A DNA stretch of 44,764 bases from JANSWP01 sp041941305. Lineage in GTDB: Bacteria > Bacteroidota > Bacteroidia > Chitinophagales > Saprospiraceae. Under the pieces are notes generated by a model, which saw only the letters and a program-made list of their open reading frames with translations, was not told the origin of the DNA and ran no database searches. This document shows, one piece after another, positions 35,028 through 43,600 of this stretch. The stretch's first letter is position 1. Every line of letters starts with the position of its first letter. The stretch covers positions 1 through 44,764 of the forward strand of contig JBGTQJ010000070.1 in NCBI GenBank assembly GCA_041941305.1. The letters run 5' to 3'. The position numbers and the translations under genes are program-made.

Positions 35028-35358
35028 TTTTAATACCTAACACTCCTGACTAAAGAGAATTTTATGTTTGGTGCTGGGTGCTGGTTTATGGGTGCTGGGT
35101 GCTGGTTTCTAGTTTCTAGTTGAACTGACAAACGATCTTAGGGACTTAATCCCCCTCAGTCCTGCGGACAGCTCCCCCAAGGGAGCATATAAGTAAGCAA
35201 ACTGTGCTCCTTTGGGGGAGCTGTCCGATAGGACTGAGGGGGAAATGTCCACAAGAATAAATTCTAGTTCATCCAGGAACCTGAAGTCAGTTTTTTAAGT
35301 CAGTTTTAAAAGCTCTTTATACCAAAGATCACATACATCCACACCAAGTCGAAAAAAA
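35028..35358. other. Intergenic region with GGTGCTGG repeats, large palindrome and short direct repeats
   Basis: These 331 bases contain no gene. The layout is a GGTGCTGG/GGTTTCTAG low-complexity run (about 35071-35120), the large palindrome at 35151-35242, and two copies of AAGTCAGTTTT (35284-35294 and 35297-35307, period 13) about 50 bases before the dehydrogenase start. The promoter of the dehydrogenase gene is expected in the last 110 bases, but I see no exact -7 match. Confidence 0.65.
35151..35242. repeat. Large imperfect palindrome, arms of about 37 bp
   Basis: The left arm 35151-35187 (CCCCCTCAGTCCTGCGGACA, then GCTCCCCCAAGGGAGCA) pairs with 35205-35242, with one mismatch and one small insertion. 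The 17-base AT-rich loop is at 35188-35204. Sequences of the CCCCTCAGTC...GACAGCTCCCCC type are dispersed intergenic palindromes in many genomes, from memory. It is best viewed as a REP/MITE-like element. Confidence 0.8.
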
Positions 35359-36333
35359 ATGAAAGCAATCCTTTTTCAAAAATATGGAACTGCAGATGTC
35401 CTGGAACTCAAAGAAATAGAAAAGCCAAAACCCAAGGAGCATGAGGTTTTAGTTAGAATTCGTGGAGCTTCGGTGATTGCGGGTGATTATGAAATACGAA
35501 GTTTCAAATTTCCAGTTTTTTGGTTTTGGTTGCCCCTTCGCTTATACATGGGTTTATTCAAACCTCGATTTCAGATTTTGGGTCAAGAGCTGTCCGGAGA
35601 AGTAGAAGCTGTGGGGTCTGAAGTAAGCCACTTCAAAAAAGGCGATCAAATTTTCGCACCTACGGATGCCAAATTTGGTGCTTATGCCCAGTACAAATGT
35701 TTGTCGGTGAAAGACGTTTTTTCCCTCAAACCCAAAAATATGACTTATGAGGAGGCAGCGACTGTTCCGGTTGGTGGCTTGAATGCCTTACATGCTATTA
35801 ATAAAGCCCAGCTTCAAAAAGGAGAAAAAGTTTTGGTCAACGGAGGTGCTGGAACCATCGGCAGCATGGTCATCCAACTTGCTAAATACTATGGTGCGGA
35901 AGTCACTACTGTGGACAGTACAGCAAAACTAGCGGCGCTTCGTTCTATCGGGGCGGATCATGTAATTGATTACACGAAAGAAGATTTTACAAAAAGTGGC
36001 AAAACCTATGATGTCATTTTTGATATCGTTGGCAAAAGTTCCTTTGGGCGATGTAAAAAATGCCTTCGTCCAAAAGGGCGGTATGTTTTGGCCAACCCTA
36101 CTTTCTTTGCACTCATTAATTCATTGTTGCCATCTTTCTCAGGCAAAAAAAACTTGATTTCGGCTTTTGCCAATTATCGTTCAGCAGATTTGGTTTTACT
36201 CAAAGAATTGATAGAAGCCGGTAAAATCAAATCTTTGGTTGATAGAATTTATCCAATGGAAGAAATGGTCGATGCACATCTTTATGTGGAATCGGGAGCA
36301 AAAACTGGGAATGTGGCGATTTCAATAACTTAA
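35359..36333 (+). CDS. Zinc-free medium-chain dehydrogenase/reductase, quinone-oxidoreductase-like
   Basis: A 324-residue cytoplasmic NAD(P)H-dependent oxidoreductase of the MDR superfamily. The N-terminal GroES-like catalytic domain begins MKAILFQKYGTADVLELKEI, with GQELSGEVEAVGSEV near residues 76-90. The Rossmann domain has the nucleotide motif GGAGTIGSMVIQLAKYYGAE at 162-181, then SIGADHVIDYTKEDF. The zinc-ligand pattern of true alcohol dehydrogenases is missing, as in quinone oxidoreductases and enoyl-type reductases. The likely reaction is reduction of a quinone or activated alkene; the actual substrate is unknown. A glycine-zipper miniprotein begins 8 bases after its stop. Confidence 0.9.
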   Translation: MKAILFQKYGTADVLELKEIEKPKPKEHEVLVRIRGASVIAGDYEIRSFKFPVFWFWLPLRLYMGLFKPRFQILGQELSGEVEAVGSEVSHFKKGDQIFAPTDAKFGAYAQYKCLSVKDVFSLKPKNMTYEEAATVPVGGLNALHAINKAQLQKGEKVLVNGGAGTIGSMVIQLAKYYGAEVTTVDSTAKLAALRSIGADHVIDYTKEDFTKSGKTYDVIFDIVGKSSFGRCKKCLRPKGRYVLANPTFFALINSLLPSFSGKKNLISAFANYRSADLVLLKELIEAGKIKSLVDRIYPMEEMVDAHLYVESGAKTGNVAISIT

Positions 36334-36341
36334 TAACTGAA

Positions 36342-36530
36342 ATGAAAGAAAACAATACAACATCTCGGATATCTTCAAACAGAGGAGTTGCACTCGGGGT
36401 GGCACTCGGTAGTGCATTCGGCATCATATTCGACAATTTAGGCGTGGGAATAGCGCTAGGTGTAGCACTAGGTGCTGCTTTAGACAATTTGAAAATTGAG
36501 CGCCTGGAAAAAGATTCACCTGAATCCTAG
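36342..36530 (+). CDS. Glycine-zipper miniprotein
   Basis: A 62-residue protein with a polar N-terminus and two Gly/Ala-rich hydrophobic segments: GVALGVALGSAFGII and GVGIALGVALGAALDNL. The GxxxG spacing is that of glycine-zipper helices which pack in membranes. A charged tail (KIERLEKDSPES) follows. Similar unnamed miniproteins are widespread in bacteria, from memory. It starts 8 bases after the dehydrogenase stop, so the two are probably co-transcribed. The ATG is the only sensible start. The opposite-strand frame over this stretch mirrors the repetitive codons and is not a gene. Confidence 0.7.
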   Translation: MKENNTTSRISSNRGVALGVALGSAFGIIFDNLGVGIALGVALGAALDNLKIERLEKDSPES

Positions 36531-36623
36531 TTGAAGATGCTCCCTTTCGATTATAATACCTTTTCCTTTTAATTCCCTAATTCCTGTCTGTCGAAGGTGA
36601 AATACCGCTTATCGAAAACTTAG

Positions 36624-36653
36624 TTATAAGACCACAGACCAGTATTAGTTTCG
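36624..36653 (+). promoter_or_regulatory. Possible promoter of the Crp/Fnr-type gene
   Basis: TTA at 36624-36626, a 19-base spacer and TAGTTTCG at 36646-36653 match the Bacteroidota TTG-N19-TAnnTTTG pattern with one mismatch in each box. It is 27 bases before the start codon. Weak evidence by eye. Confidence 0.3.
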
Positions 36654-36680
36654 TTTTCTTTTCAAAAAACGAGACAAATC

Positions 36681-37307
36681 ATGACCACGACCAATACCTC
36701 TTTACTTGCCACAGCACCTAGCCTCACCAAAGAAAAACAATTATTACTGCATTATATTGACAAAATGGTCAAGCTGACAGAAGAGGAAAAATTGAGCGTT
36801 CTGGAAAGCACAGACATCCGAACCTTCAAAAAAGGAACTTTTTTAATTAAAGAAGGTGAAATCGCAACCCAATGCTATTTCAATTTAAAAGGCTGTGTAC
36901 GCCAATTTTACCTCATCGATGGAGATGAGCGAACGACTAATTTCTACACCGAAGGAGAGTCCATTTCTTCCGCTTTGAGCAACCTGGAGCAAACACCAGT
37001 GAAGTATTATTTGGAATGCATCGAAGATACTACGCTGTCTGTCGGAACCCAGGAACAAGAAGAGGAGATGTACCGTCGCTTTCCCAGATTACAATCTGTT
37101 TGTAGAGTCGAAGTGGAGAAAAAATTGGGACTTTATCAGGAAATGCTGGCTTCTTATATCACCACTTCACCTGAAGAAAGATATTTAAAGTTGCTAAAAG
37201 AAAGACCAGATTTGCTAACCAGGGTGCCGCAATATCAATTGGCCAGTTATATTGGTGTGAAGCCTGAGTCCTTAAGTCGAATTAGAAGAAGAATTTCGCT
37301 GAAATAA
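36681..37307 (+). CDS. Crp/Fnr-family transcriptional regulator
   Basis: A 208-residue cytoplasmic regulator. The cyclic-nucleotide-binding-like beta roll spans about residues 28-120 (FKKGTFLIKEGEIATQCYFN, then GCVRQFYLIDGDERTTNFYT). The C-terminal winged helix-turn-helix includes YQLASYIGVKPESLSRIRRR. There is no N-terminal cysteine cluster as in Fnr, so it is unlikely to bind an Fe-S cluster, and the Arg/Ser pocket for cAMP is not evident. This matches the many Bacteroidota Crp-like proteins of unknown effector. The gene stands 150 bases after the glycine-zipper gene and may control the dehydrogenase unit, which is inferred only from adjacency. The start is an ATG. Confidence 0.9.
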   Translation: MTTTNTSLLATAPSLTKEKQLLLHYIDKMVKLTEEEKLSVLESTDIRTFKKGTFLIKEGEIATQCYFNLKGCVRQFYLIDGDERTTNFYTEGESISSALSNLEQTPVKYYLECIEDTTLSVGTQEQEEEMYRRFPRLQSVCRVEVEKKLGLYQEMLASYITTSPEERYLKLLKERPDLLTRVPQYQLASYIGVKPESLSRIRRRISLK

Positions 37308-37342
37308 TCTTTTTTAATTTTTGTCAGGCACTTCTCGCCTCC

Positions 37343-37615
37343 ATGTCCTTTAATTCGAATAACATAAAGGAAAGGTATTTTTCGTTAGCTCTTTGTACGA
37401 TTAGCCTTTGCATTCCTGCCTTCATTAACAATTTCCCCTTTATACATCGAAATATTGCCTATCTCCTATTACTAGGTCTCGTATCCAATGCTTTTATATG
37501 CGGAGGCATCTCTATGATAGCACCGCGATTTCAATCCAGACTCATTTGGTTGGTTCTTCTGTTTGCGCTGTTGCTTTGTCATCATTTATGGGTTTTGAAG
37601 CGGAAGAATTCCTAG
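37343..37615 (+). CDS. Possible small membrane protein (90 aa)
   Basis: The frame starts with ATG 35 bases after the regulator stop and encodes a 90-residue protein with three hydrophobic segments: YFSLALCTISLCIPAFI, NIAYLLLLGLVSNAFICGGI and LIWLVLLFALLLCHHLW. It ends with a basic tail, KRKNS. The positive residues and helix spacing look like a genuine three-helix membrane protein rather than a shadow frame, and no better frame exists on either strand. I recognise no family. Confidence is limited by the short length and the lack of a clear ribosome binding site. Confidence 0.5.
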   Translation: MSFNSNNIKERYFSLALCTISLCIPAFINNFPFIHRNIAYLLLLGLVSNAFICGGISMIAPRFQSRLIWLVLLFALLLCHHLWVLKRKNS

Positions 37616-37659
37616 TCTTTTTTTTTCCTTTAATAAAACTAAGGTTCGTTATAATATTG

Positions 37660-37830
37660 AGTCTTAGAGCTTGTTTAAAAATTTTATGAACTGAAAATCA
37701 AAAGCTTATGGTTCTGACAATAAATTGCCGAAAGAATTTATCGGGATAAATGATTGAGGAAATTTGCAGTCAGGTTCATAAGATGTTGGTTTTCAGGAAA
37801 GAAAAATTTAAACAAGCTTAATTCTAAGCC
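37660..37830. mobile_element. Probable MITE with AGCTTGTTTAAA terminal inverted repeats
   Basis: AGCTTGTTTAAA at 37668-37679 is inverted as TTTAAACAAGCT at 37807-37818. Similarity continues inwards in imperfect form: CTGAAAATCAA and CTTATGGTTCTGAC on the left match the reverse complement of the right half. A central TTTATCGGGATAAA palindrome is present. TA dinucleotides lie at or next to both ends, and CTTAG/CTAAG flank them. There is no transposase. The length of about 150-170 bp fits a non-autonomous miniature element. Confidence 0.5.
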
Positions 37831-37869
37831 TTAAAAAAAGTTTTTCTTGGCTGTTAATTAATAAAAAAA

Positions 37870-38004
37870 GCTCGTTGCAAGCTCCAGCTTGCCAGACGTA
37901 ATAAAGTCCAGGGCTCCTGCCCTGGCGAATCAAAAAACATCGCCAACTCCAAGGCAGGAGCCCTGCTCCATGTTTCGTTTTGAAAGCTGGAGTTTGCAAC
38001 GAGC
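37870..38004. repeat. Nested palindromic element of 135 bp
   Basis: Outer arms 37870-37890 (GCTCGTTGCAAGCTCCAGCT, then T) and 37984-38004 pair over 21 bp with one mismatch. Inside, GGGCTCCTGCC (37911-37921) pairs with GGCAGGAGCCC (37953-37963), CCAGGGC/GCCCTGG form an alternative local hairpin (37908-37925), and GGCGA/TCGCC (37924-37944) can also pair. The nested, mutually exclusive stems suggest a mobile palindrome or a folded RNA. Confidence 0.75.
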
Positions 38005-38287
38005 CTCTTGTTTTTGTTTTATTAAACCAAAATTTCGATAATTAATGAAGAAAAACACAACATAAAGTTTATCATTAAACTCAAAAAATAAATACAAAAA
38101 AAACAACCAAATCATTGCTAATCAATAACTTATAATAAATAATGCAAAGAAAAAAAATACAATTTCCAATTTTTGTTCTTGAATTCCAGCCAATTGATGC
38201 TCACATTTGTATCGTCAAAGGAATAAATGGTGGACGACAGACGATAAACGGCTGACGGATAACCTACTAAGACGACCGAAAACACCC

Positions 38288-40531
38288 ATGAATAGAAATC
38301 TAAATACCCAAAGATTGTTAAAAAGAATGAGCGGCATTGCCCTGATGTGGTTTTTGTTGACGGGATTATTCCATACTCAAGCATTGGCTAATCTGGTGCT
38401 AACGCCCATCGTTTCGAATGCCAATCAAAATCAGAAAGTGGTATTTTTTGTTGTAGAGGAAGGTTTTGAGGATATCCTCTCCATGCAGTTTTCGGTTCAT
38501 TGGAATTTGGCGGCGGTATCTTTTCGGGAAATAAACACAGATTTTAGCGGATTGCCATTTGTGGGCCCTGCAAATTTTGGAGCGGTACCCAATAACACTG
38601 ACAATGGACGCCTTCCTTTTTTATGGTTTGATCAAAACGTGGAAGGACTGAGCTTACCAAATGGTGAAATGTTATTTTCAGTTCTGTTTGATAAAGTAGC
38701 CGAGGTAGAAGCATTGATTTCAATTACCAATTTGCCCTTCGAAGCCGAAATATTTGATGGAGAAGGCAATCCAGTAAATCTCATTATCAACAACCCCCAG
38801 TATGGTTCCATGATAAGTGGTTCCGTGTTTGAAGATGAGAACGAAGACTGCCTATACAACATTGGTGAACCCAGACAATCCAACTGGACCATACGAGCCA
38901 TTGGAAATGGCAAAACACAATACGCCAGAACCAATGCTGATGGACAATTTGCCTTGCCACTAGCGGCAGGGACTTATGATTTTTCTTTAATTCCTTCAGA
39001 ATTGGGTTATTGGGAAAGTTGCCAGCCCTCTTATGAGTTAAATCTAGACATAGGAGAACTACCACGACCACTCAATATTCCTATTCAGAAAAAACTGGAT
39101 TGCCCCAAACTGAACCTTACTTTAAGTACCAATTTCTTGAGCCCCTGTGAAGACAGTCGCTATCAAATCAGCTATTGTAATAATGGAACTTCCATGGCTC
39201 CCAACGCTTTTGTAGAAATCACCTTTGATGAATTCTTGAGTGTCCAAAGTAGCTCTATCCCCTGGTCAACTATCAACCAAAACAAATACACATTTCAACT
39301 GGGCGATTTAGAGGCTGGTTCCTGTGACACTTTTGATGTGCTCGTAAATTTATCCTGTGACGTAGTAGACGGACAGGCACATTGTACCAAAGCAGAAATT
39401 TTTCCAAATGATTTTTGTGAAACTTCACCCGAATGGTCGGGTGCGAGTATTGAAGTCTCTGGAGAATGTTTGGATGACGAAATAGAATTCAAAATTCGAA
39501 ACAAAGGAGCCTTTGACATGCCTGCTGCCCTTGACTTTATTGTGATTGAGGACGTAGTCATGCATTTGAATGGCTCTGCAACTGGCAATTTTCAACTGGA
39601 TGCCGGGCAGGAAATGTCCATTTTCAAACCTGCCAACGGGGTGACCTGGCGCCTGGAAGCTGAACAAGTCGCTTTTCATCCTGGACAATCCCAGCCCAGC
39701 ATTTCTATCGAAGGTTGTGGCACCAATGGTATGGGCACCTTTAGCACCGGCTTTGTAACTCCCTTTCCACAAGATGATGGCGATCGATTTCGGGATATCG
39801 ATTGCCAGGAAAATATTGGACAACCCGTCCCTCATACTACGAAGGCCTTTCCCAAAGGTCACCACGATGAGCATTTTATCAAAACCAATACAGAAATTGA
39901 ATACCTGATCACTTTTCAAAATACCGGCACAGACACCGCTTTCAATATCGTCATTCTGGATACCTTGCCTCCGGAGCTGAACCCTGGATCCATTCAACCT
40001 GGAGTAGCAAGTCATCCTTATCGTTTTGAAATGAGGGGCGAAAACATCTTACAATTTCACTTCGCGAATATTGCAATACCAGATAGCGCAAGCAATGAAG
40101 TTGCGGCTAGTGGTTTTGTAAAATTCAGAATAGCCCAAACCCCTGATTTACCGCTTAATACCAGAATCGAAAATCGCGCTGCTATTTATTTTGACCTCAA
40201 AGCTCCTGTTTTTACACCGATTGCTTTCCACACCATTGGTAAGAATTTCCTTGAAATCATGAATGGATCGGTGGCATACTTTGTGCCCGAGTTACAGTTA
40301 ACCATTGCACCTAATCCCCTTACCGATTTGGCACTTATTAAATTGGAAGGCATACCCTTGCTACAAAGTACTTTTAAGTTATATGACCAAAGCGGAAGGC
40401 TATCCCAACAATCAAAATTTGAAGGCAATCAATTTTATTTCCATAAAAATGACTTGCCTCAAGGACTTTATTTTTTCCAAATCCTTTCCGAAGAAGGATT
40501 ATTGAGTACCGGAAAAATTGCTATTAACTGA
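38288..40531 (+). CDS. T9SS-exported protein with cohesin-like, CNA-B/SdrD-like and conserved-repeat domains
   Basis: A 747-residue secreted protein. A signal peptide follows the ATG (MNRNLNTQRLLKRM, then a hydrophobic core ending HTQALA). Residues 36-175 resemble a cohesin-like beta-sandwich (ILSMQFSVHWNLAAVSFREI, then NGRLPFLWFD). Residues 177-237 are a CNA-B/SdrD-like fold (SGSVFEDENEDCLYNIGEPR). Residues 527-657 match the conserved DUF11/DUF7619-type repeat (EYLITFQNTGTDTAFNIVIL, IENRAAIYFDLKAPV). The last 80 residues are a type A T9SS sorting domain (APNPLTDLALIKLEG, DLPQGLYFFQI). It should be exported through T9SS and attached to the cell surface. I reject the TTG start 81 bases upstream because that extension is encoded by repeat-like DNA and precedes a normal signal peptide. 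Function is probably structural or adhesive. Confidence 0.88.
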   Translation: MNRNLNTQRLLKRMSGIALMWFLLTGLFHTQALANLVLTPIVSNANQNQKVVFFVVEEGFEDILSMQFSVHWNLAAVSFREINTDFSGLPFVGPANFGAVPNNTDNGRLPFLWFDQNVEGLSLPNGEMLFSVLFDKVAEVEALISITNLPFEAEIFDGEGNPVNLIINNPQYGSMISGSVFEDENEDCLYNIGEPRQSNWTIRAIGNGKTQYARTNADGQFALPLAAGTYDFSLIPSELGYWESCQPSYELNLDIGELPRPLNIPIQKKLDCPKLNLTLSTNFLSPCEDSRYQISYCNNGTSMAPNAFVEITFDEFLSVQSSSIPWSTINQNKYTFQLGDLEAGSCDTFDVLVNLSCDVVDGQAHCTKAEIFPNDFCETSPEWSGASIEVSGECLDDEIEFKIRNKGAFDMPAALDFIVIEDVVMHLNGSATGNFQLDAGQEMSIFKPANGVTWRLEAEQVAFHPGQSQPSISIEGCGTNGMGTFSTGFVTPFPQDDGDRFRDIDCQENIGQPVPHTTKAFPKGHHDEHFIKTNTEIEYLITFQNTGTDTAFNIVILDTLPPELNPGSIQPGVASHPYRFEMRGENILQFHFANIAIPDSASNEVAASGFVKFRIAQTPDLPLNTRIENRAAIYFDLKAPVFTPIAFHTIGKNFLEIMNGSVAYFVPELQLTIAPNPLTDLALIKLEGIPLLQSTFKLYDQSGRLSQQSKFEGNQFYFHKNDLPQGLYFFQILSEEGLLSTGKIAIN

Positions 40532-40613
40532 TTATTTCAAATGTTTTTGTGTTGAAATGTTTTTTTTGAAAGCACTTTAGCGCTTAAATAATTGAATAAA
40601 AAAATCTCTGAAA

Positions 40614-43600
40614 ATGAACTTATCAAAAACCGCACTCCAATTAAGTTTTTTCATGGTGCTAATGTTTGGCTCCATGCTATTGCAAGCCCAAATTCCACCT
40701 GTAGAATTTTATACAGTACCTACTATCAATCAACAGAATAACACGCTACGGCTGGATATTAATGTAAAAAATTACAACAATATTCTTTCCCAACAATTTA
40801 CAATCGTTTGGAATGAACAGGCTTTAAACTATAAGGAAGTCACTAATTTTATTTTACCGATTAGTGGGCCACAGGGCAGCTATTTTGGAACCAACAATAT
40901 ATCAAATGGAACACTAACTTTTGTTTGGTTTGACCCTGACGTACCGCTTAATGAACCTGGCTACAGTCTAAGTGATTGTTCCACTATTTTCAGTGTTGAA
41001 TTTGACATTATTTCATCCCAGAGTCCTGATTTTGATTTTGGCAATTCTCCTACCCTTATCGAAGTTTATGAATCCCTGACTCAAACAGAAGTGGATGTAA
41101 TCTATGGTGGAACTTCCTGTTTGGGAACCAATGGTCTTGCCCCCTTTGCGGCTTGCGAAGATTTTTATGTCCAGGATCCAACACCCGGATGTGTTACGAT
41201 TCAAGCTGCTGATTTCAATGCCGGCAGTTGGGATGACTTTGATGATTTGTATTATCTGGTGGCAAAGAAGGGAGATTCCATCAGCCCTGACGAATACGAT
41301 CGATGCTACTACCCTAGTCTGGAGTTTTGTGATGATGAACCACAGGAAGTTGAAGTATTTTTCCTTGTATTTGATCAAGATCCAAGTCCTTATTTCACGA
41401 CTGTCAATTCAGGCTCTCTTGGTTGCAATGGCACTCCTGGCTTGTTTTTGACTGATGGATTCACTGAAATTAATTATGACGTTTGTGAAAGCAGCATTAA
41501 AGTTTGCAACTCACCAGTTCCTGTAGCATTGACTTGTCCTTCCCCTCAAAGTATCGCTTGTGAACTTTATTACGACGATTTGGAAGTCACTTTGGCAAAC
41601 ATGGAGGGGAATGAAGCTGCACAAAACCATTTTTTGGATGCACATTTTGGGGAGGCAGAATTCGATCTACCCTGTGATTTTGGGATTGAGCATTCAGTTG
41701 TCTCAGACTTGAATCAATGCGGTGAGGGAAACCTTGTTCGAACCTGGACAGCGTATGATTTAAATAATCCAAACGGAAATTCTGCCTGGTGTTCACAAGT
41801 CATCTTATTACATCACATTTCAGATTTTGTAGTAGAATTTGATGAAGACAAAACTTTGCCATTTGGTAGTAACACAGACCCAGATAATACCGGCTACCCT
41901 AAAATATTTAGTGAAACCTGCGAACTAATTGCCGTTTCATGGGAAGATATGGTATTCAATAATGAACCTGGATTTGATAAAAAAGTCCTAAGAGAATTTA
42001 CCGTTATCAATTGGTGTGCTGTAGGTGCAGTCATTGACAATGAAATCATAGAAGTTCCTGAAAGTCAATTGGCTTCACCCAATAATGATTTGGATGGTGA
42101 TGGAGACTCTGATGATTACACTTTTCGGGATAGCTGGGATGGTATAGACTTTCCTGGTGTTGCTGGAGATGTTTGGGATGGCTACATTGAATACACCCAG
42201 ACAATTTATGTAGAAGAACCACCTGTAAATACCACTGTACCTTATTGTGTGAATGGACTCGTGGTGGAAATCATGCAGACCGGAGTAATTGAGTTGTGGG
42301 CAACTGACCTGGACGCAGGAAGTTGGTGCAATGGACCAGGGACGCCAAGTTTTTCTTTTTCTCCAGATGTAAATGACCAATCCATGCTTTTCACCTGCGA
42401 TGAACTTGGGTTCAATCAGGTAGAATTATGGGTTACATGCGGGCCTGGAAATCAAGACTTCTGTACCACTTTTGTAATCGTTGAAGATAATATGAGTGGC
42501 TGCGGAGGAGGAGATGATATCTCCATAAGTGGGCAAATTCTCCAAACCGATGATGCTCCGATGGCAGATGCCCTAGTCAATTGCGAATATTCAGGAGTCA
42601 ACAAAACAACGCTCACAGACGCTGATGGCAATTATTCTTTCTCTGATCTTCCTGCTGGTGCAACATTCACGATTACAGCCAACTCAAATGTCGATCCGGA
42701 GAAAGGGATTACGGTTTATGATGTGATGAAAGCCCGTTGTGAAATTTTGTGGCTGGAGCAGTTGAATCTCGCAGAAGCATATATCGCTGCTGACATGAAT
42801 CAAACCGGAGGAATCACAACTTTTGACATTGTCATGCAGTTGAAGGCAATCCTTGGCGAAAATATCTCCATTGGTTATGATGTTTGGCAATTTGTAAGCA
42901 ACCTGGATGATTTAGCAGATGATTATTCCGCATTTCAGCATCAAAAGCAGTACATCGTTCTCGAAGATTTGACTACTGATGCCAGTGATCAAAATTTCAC
43001 TGCAATCAAAAGCGGAGACATCGCACCGGAAACCAACCCTACTGCAGCCAATAAACCAACTTTCACATTGGAAATTATTGACCAAACTTTACAACAACTA
43101 ACTGTGTCTCTAAATGTGAAAGACTTCGAAGACATTTCTGCCGGACAATTCGCCATTCAGTGGAACAATGATTTATTGGAATTCGCAGACCTGGTAAATA
43201 CACCTGACGCTTCTGGCTTTCAGTTTGAGCACAATGTGGTGAATGGAAATTTAAGAATGACCTTTGCCAATATGGACATCGATCCCGTCACTGTAGGAGA
43301 CGGCTTGGCAATAGCTCAGCTAACCTTCAATATTCTCTTGCCAGGAGGAGGTTTTGATATTGGATTTGCCGATGATTCAGTGATGCCAAAAGTCATAGTA
43401 GCCAATAACTGTGAACTGGCTTCAGGTTTTTACAATAGCGACATTCCTTCTGGTGACCTGTCGATAAAGGGTAAAGTGTTGCGTCCAGATGGTAGTCCAT
43501 TACCTGATGTAGCAGTTAAATGCCAATTTAGTACCTTTTCACTGGAGACAACTACAAATGCAGATGGCAATTATGAATTCCAAAACCTGGTGGCAGGAGC

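Larger units (their letters stand above)
37616..38287. other. Palindrome-rich, AT-rich intergenic region
   Basis: These 672 bases contain no supported gene. From left to right they hold a probable MITE (37660-37830), a nested palindromic element (37870-38004), a very AT-rich stretch (38020-38170), and a TGGTGGACG...GACGG repeat-like segment (38227-38265) immediately before the start of the next gene. The frame of that gene is open upstream through this last segment, but only from a TTG. Confidence 0.65.

Noticed and set aside
36227..36487. Minus-strand frame rich in Ser/Ala/Pro opposite the glycine-zipper gene
   Set aside because: It is the mirror of Gly/Ala codon runs; the plus-strand frame has a clear membrane pattern and fits the operon.
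38207..38287. TTG-initiated extension of the first T9SS protein
   Set aside because: It is encoded by repeat-like DNA (GGTGGACG...GACGG) and precedes a normal ATG plus signal peptide.
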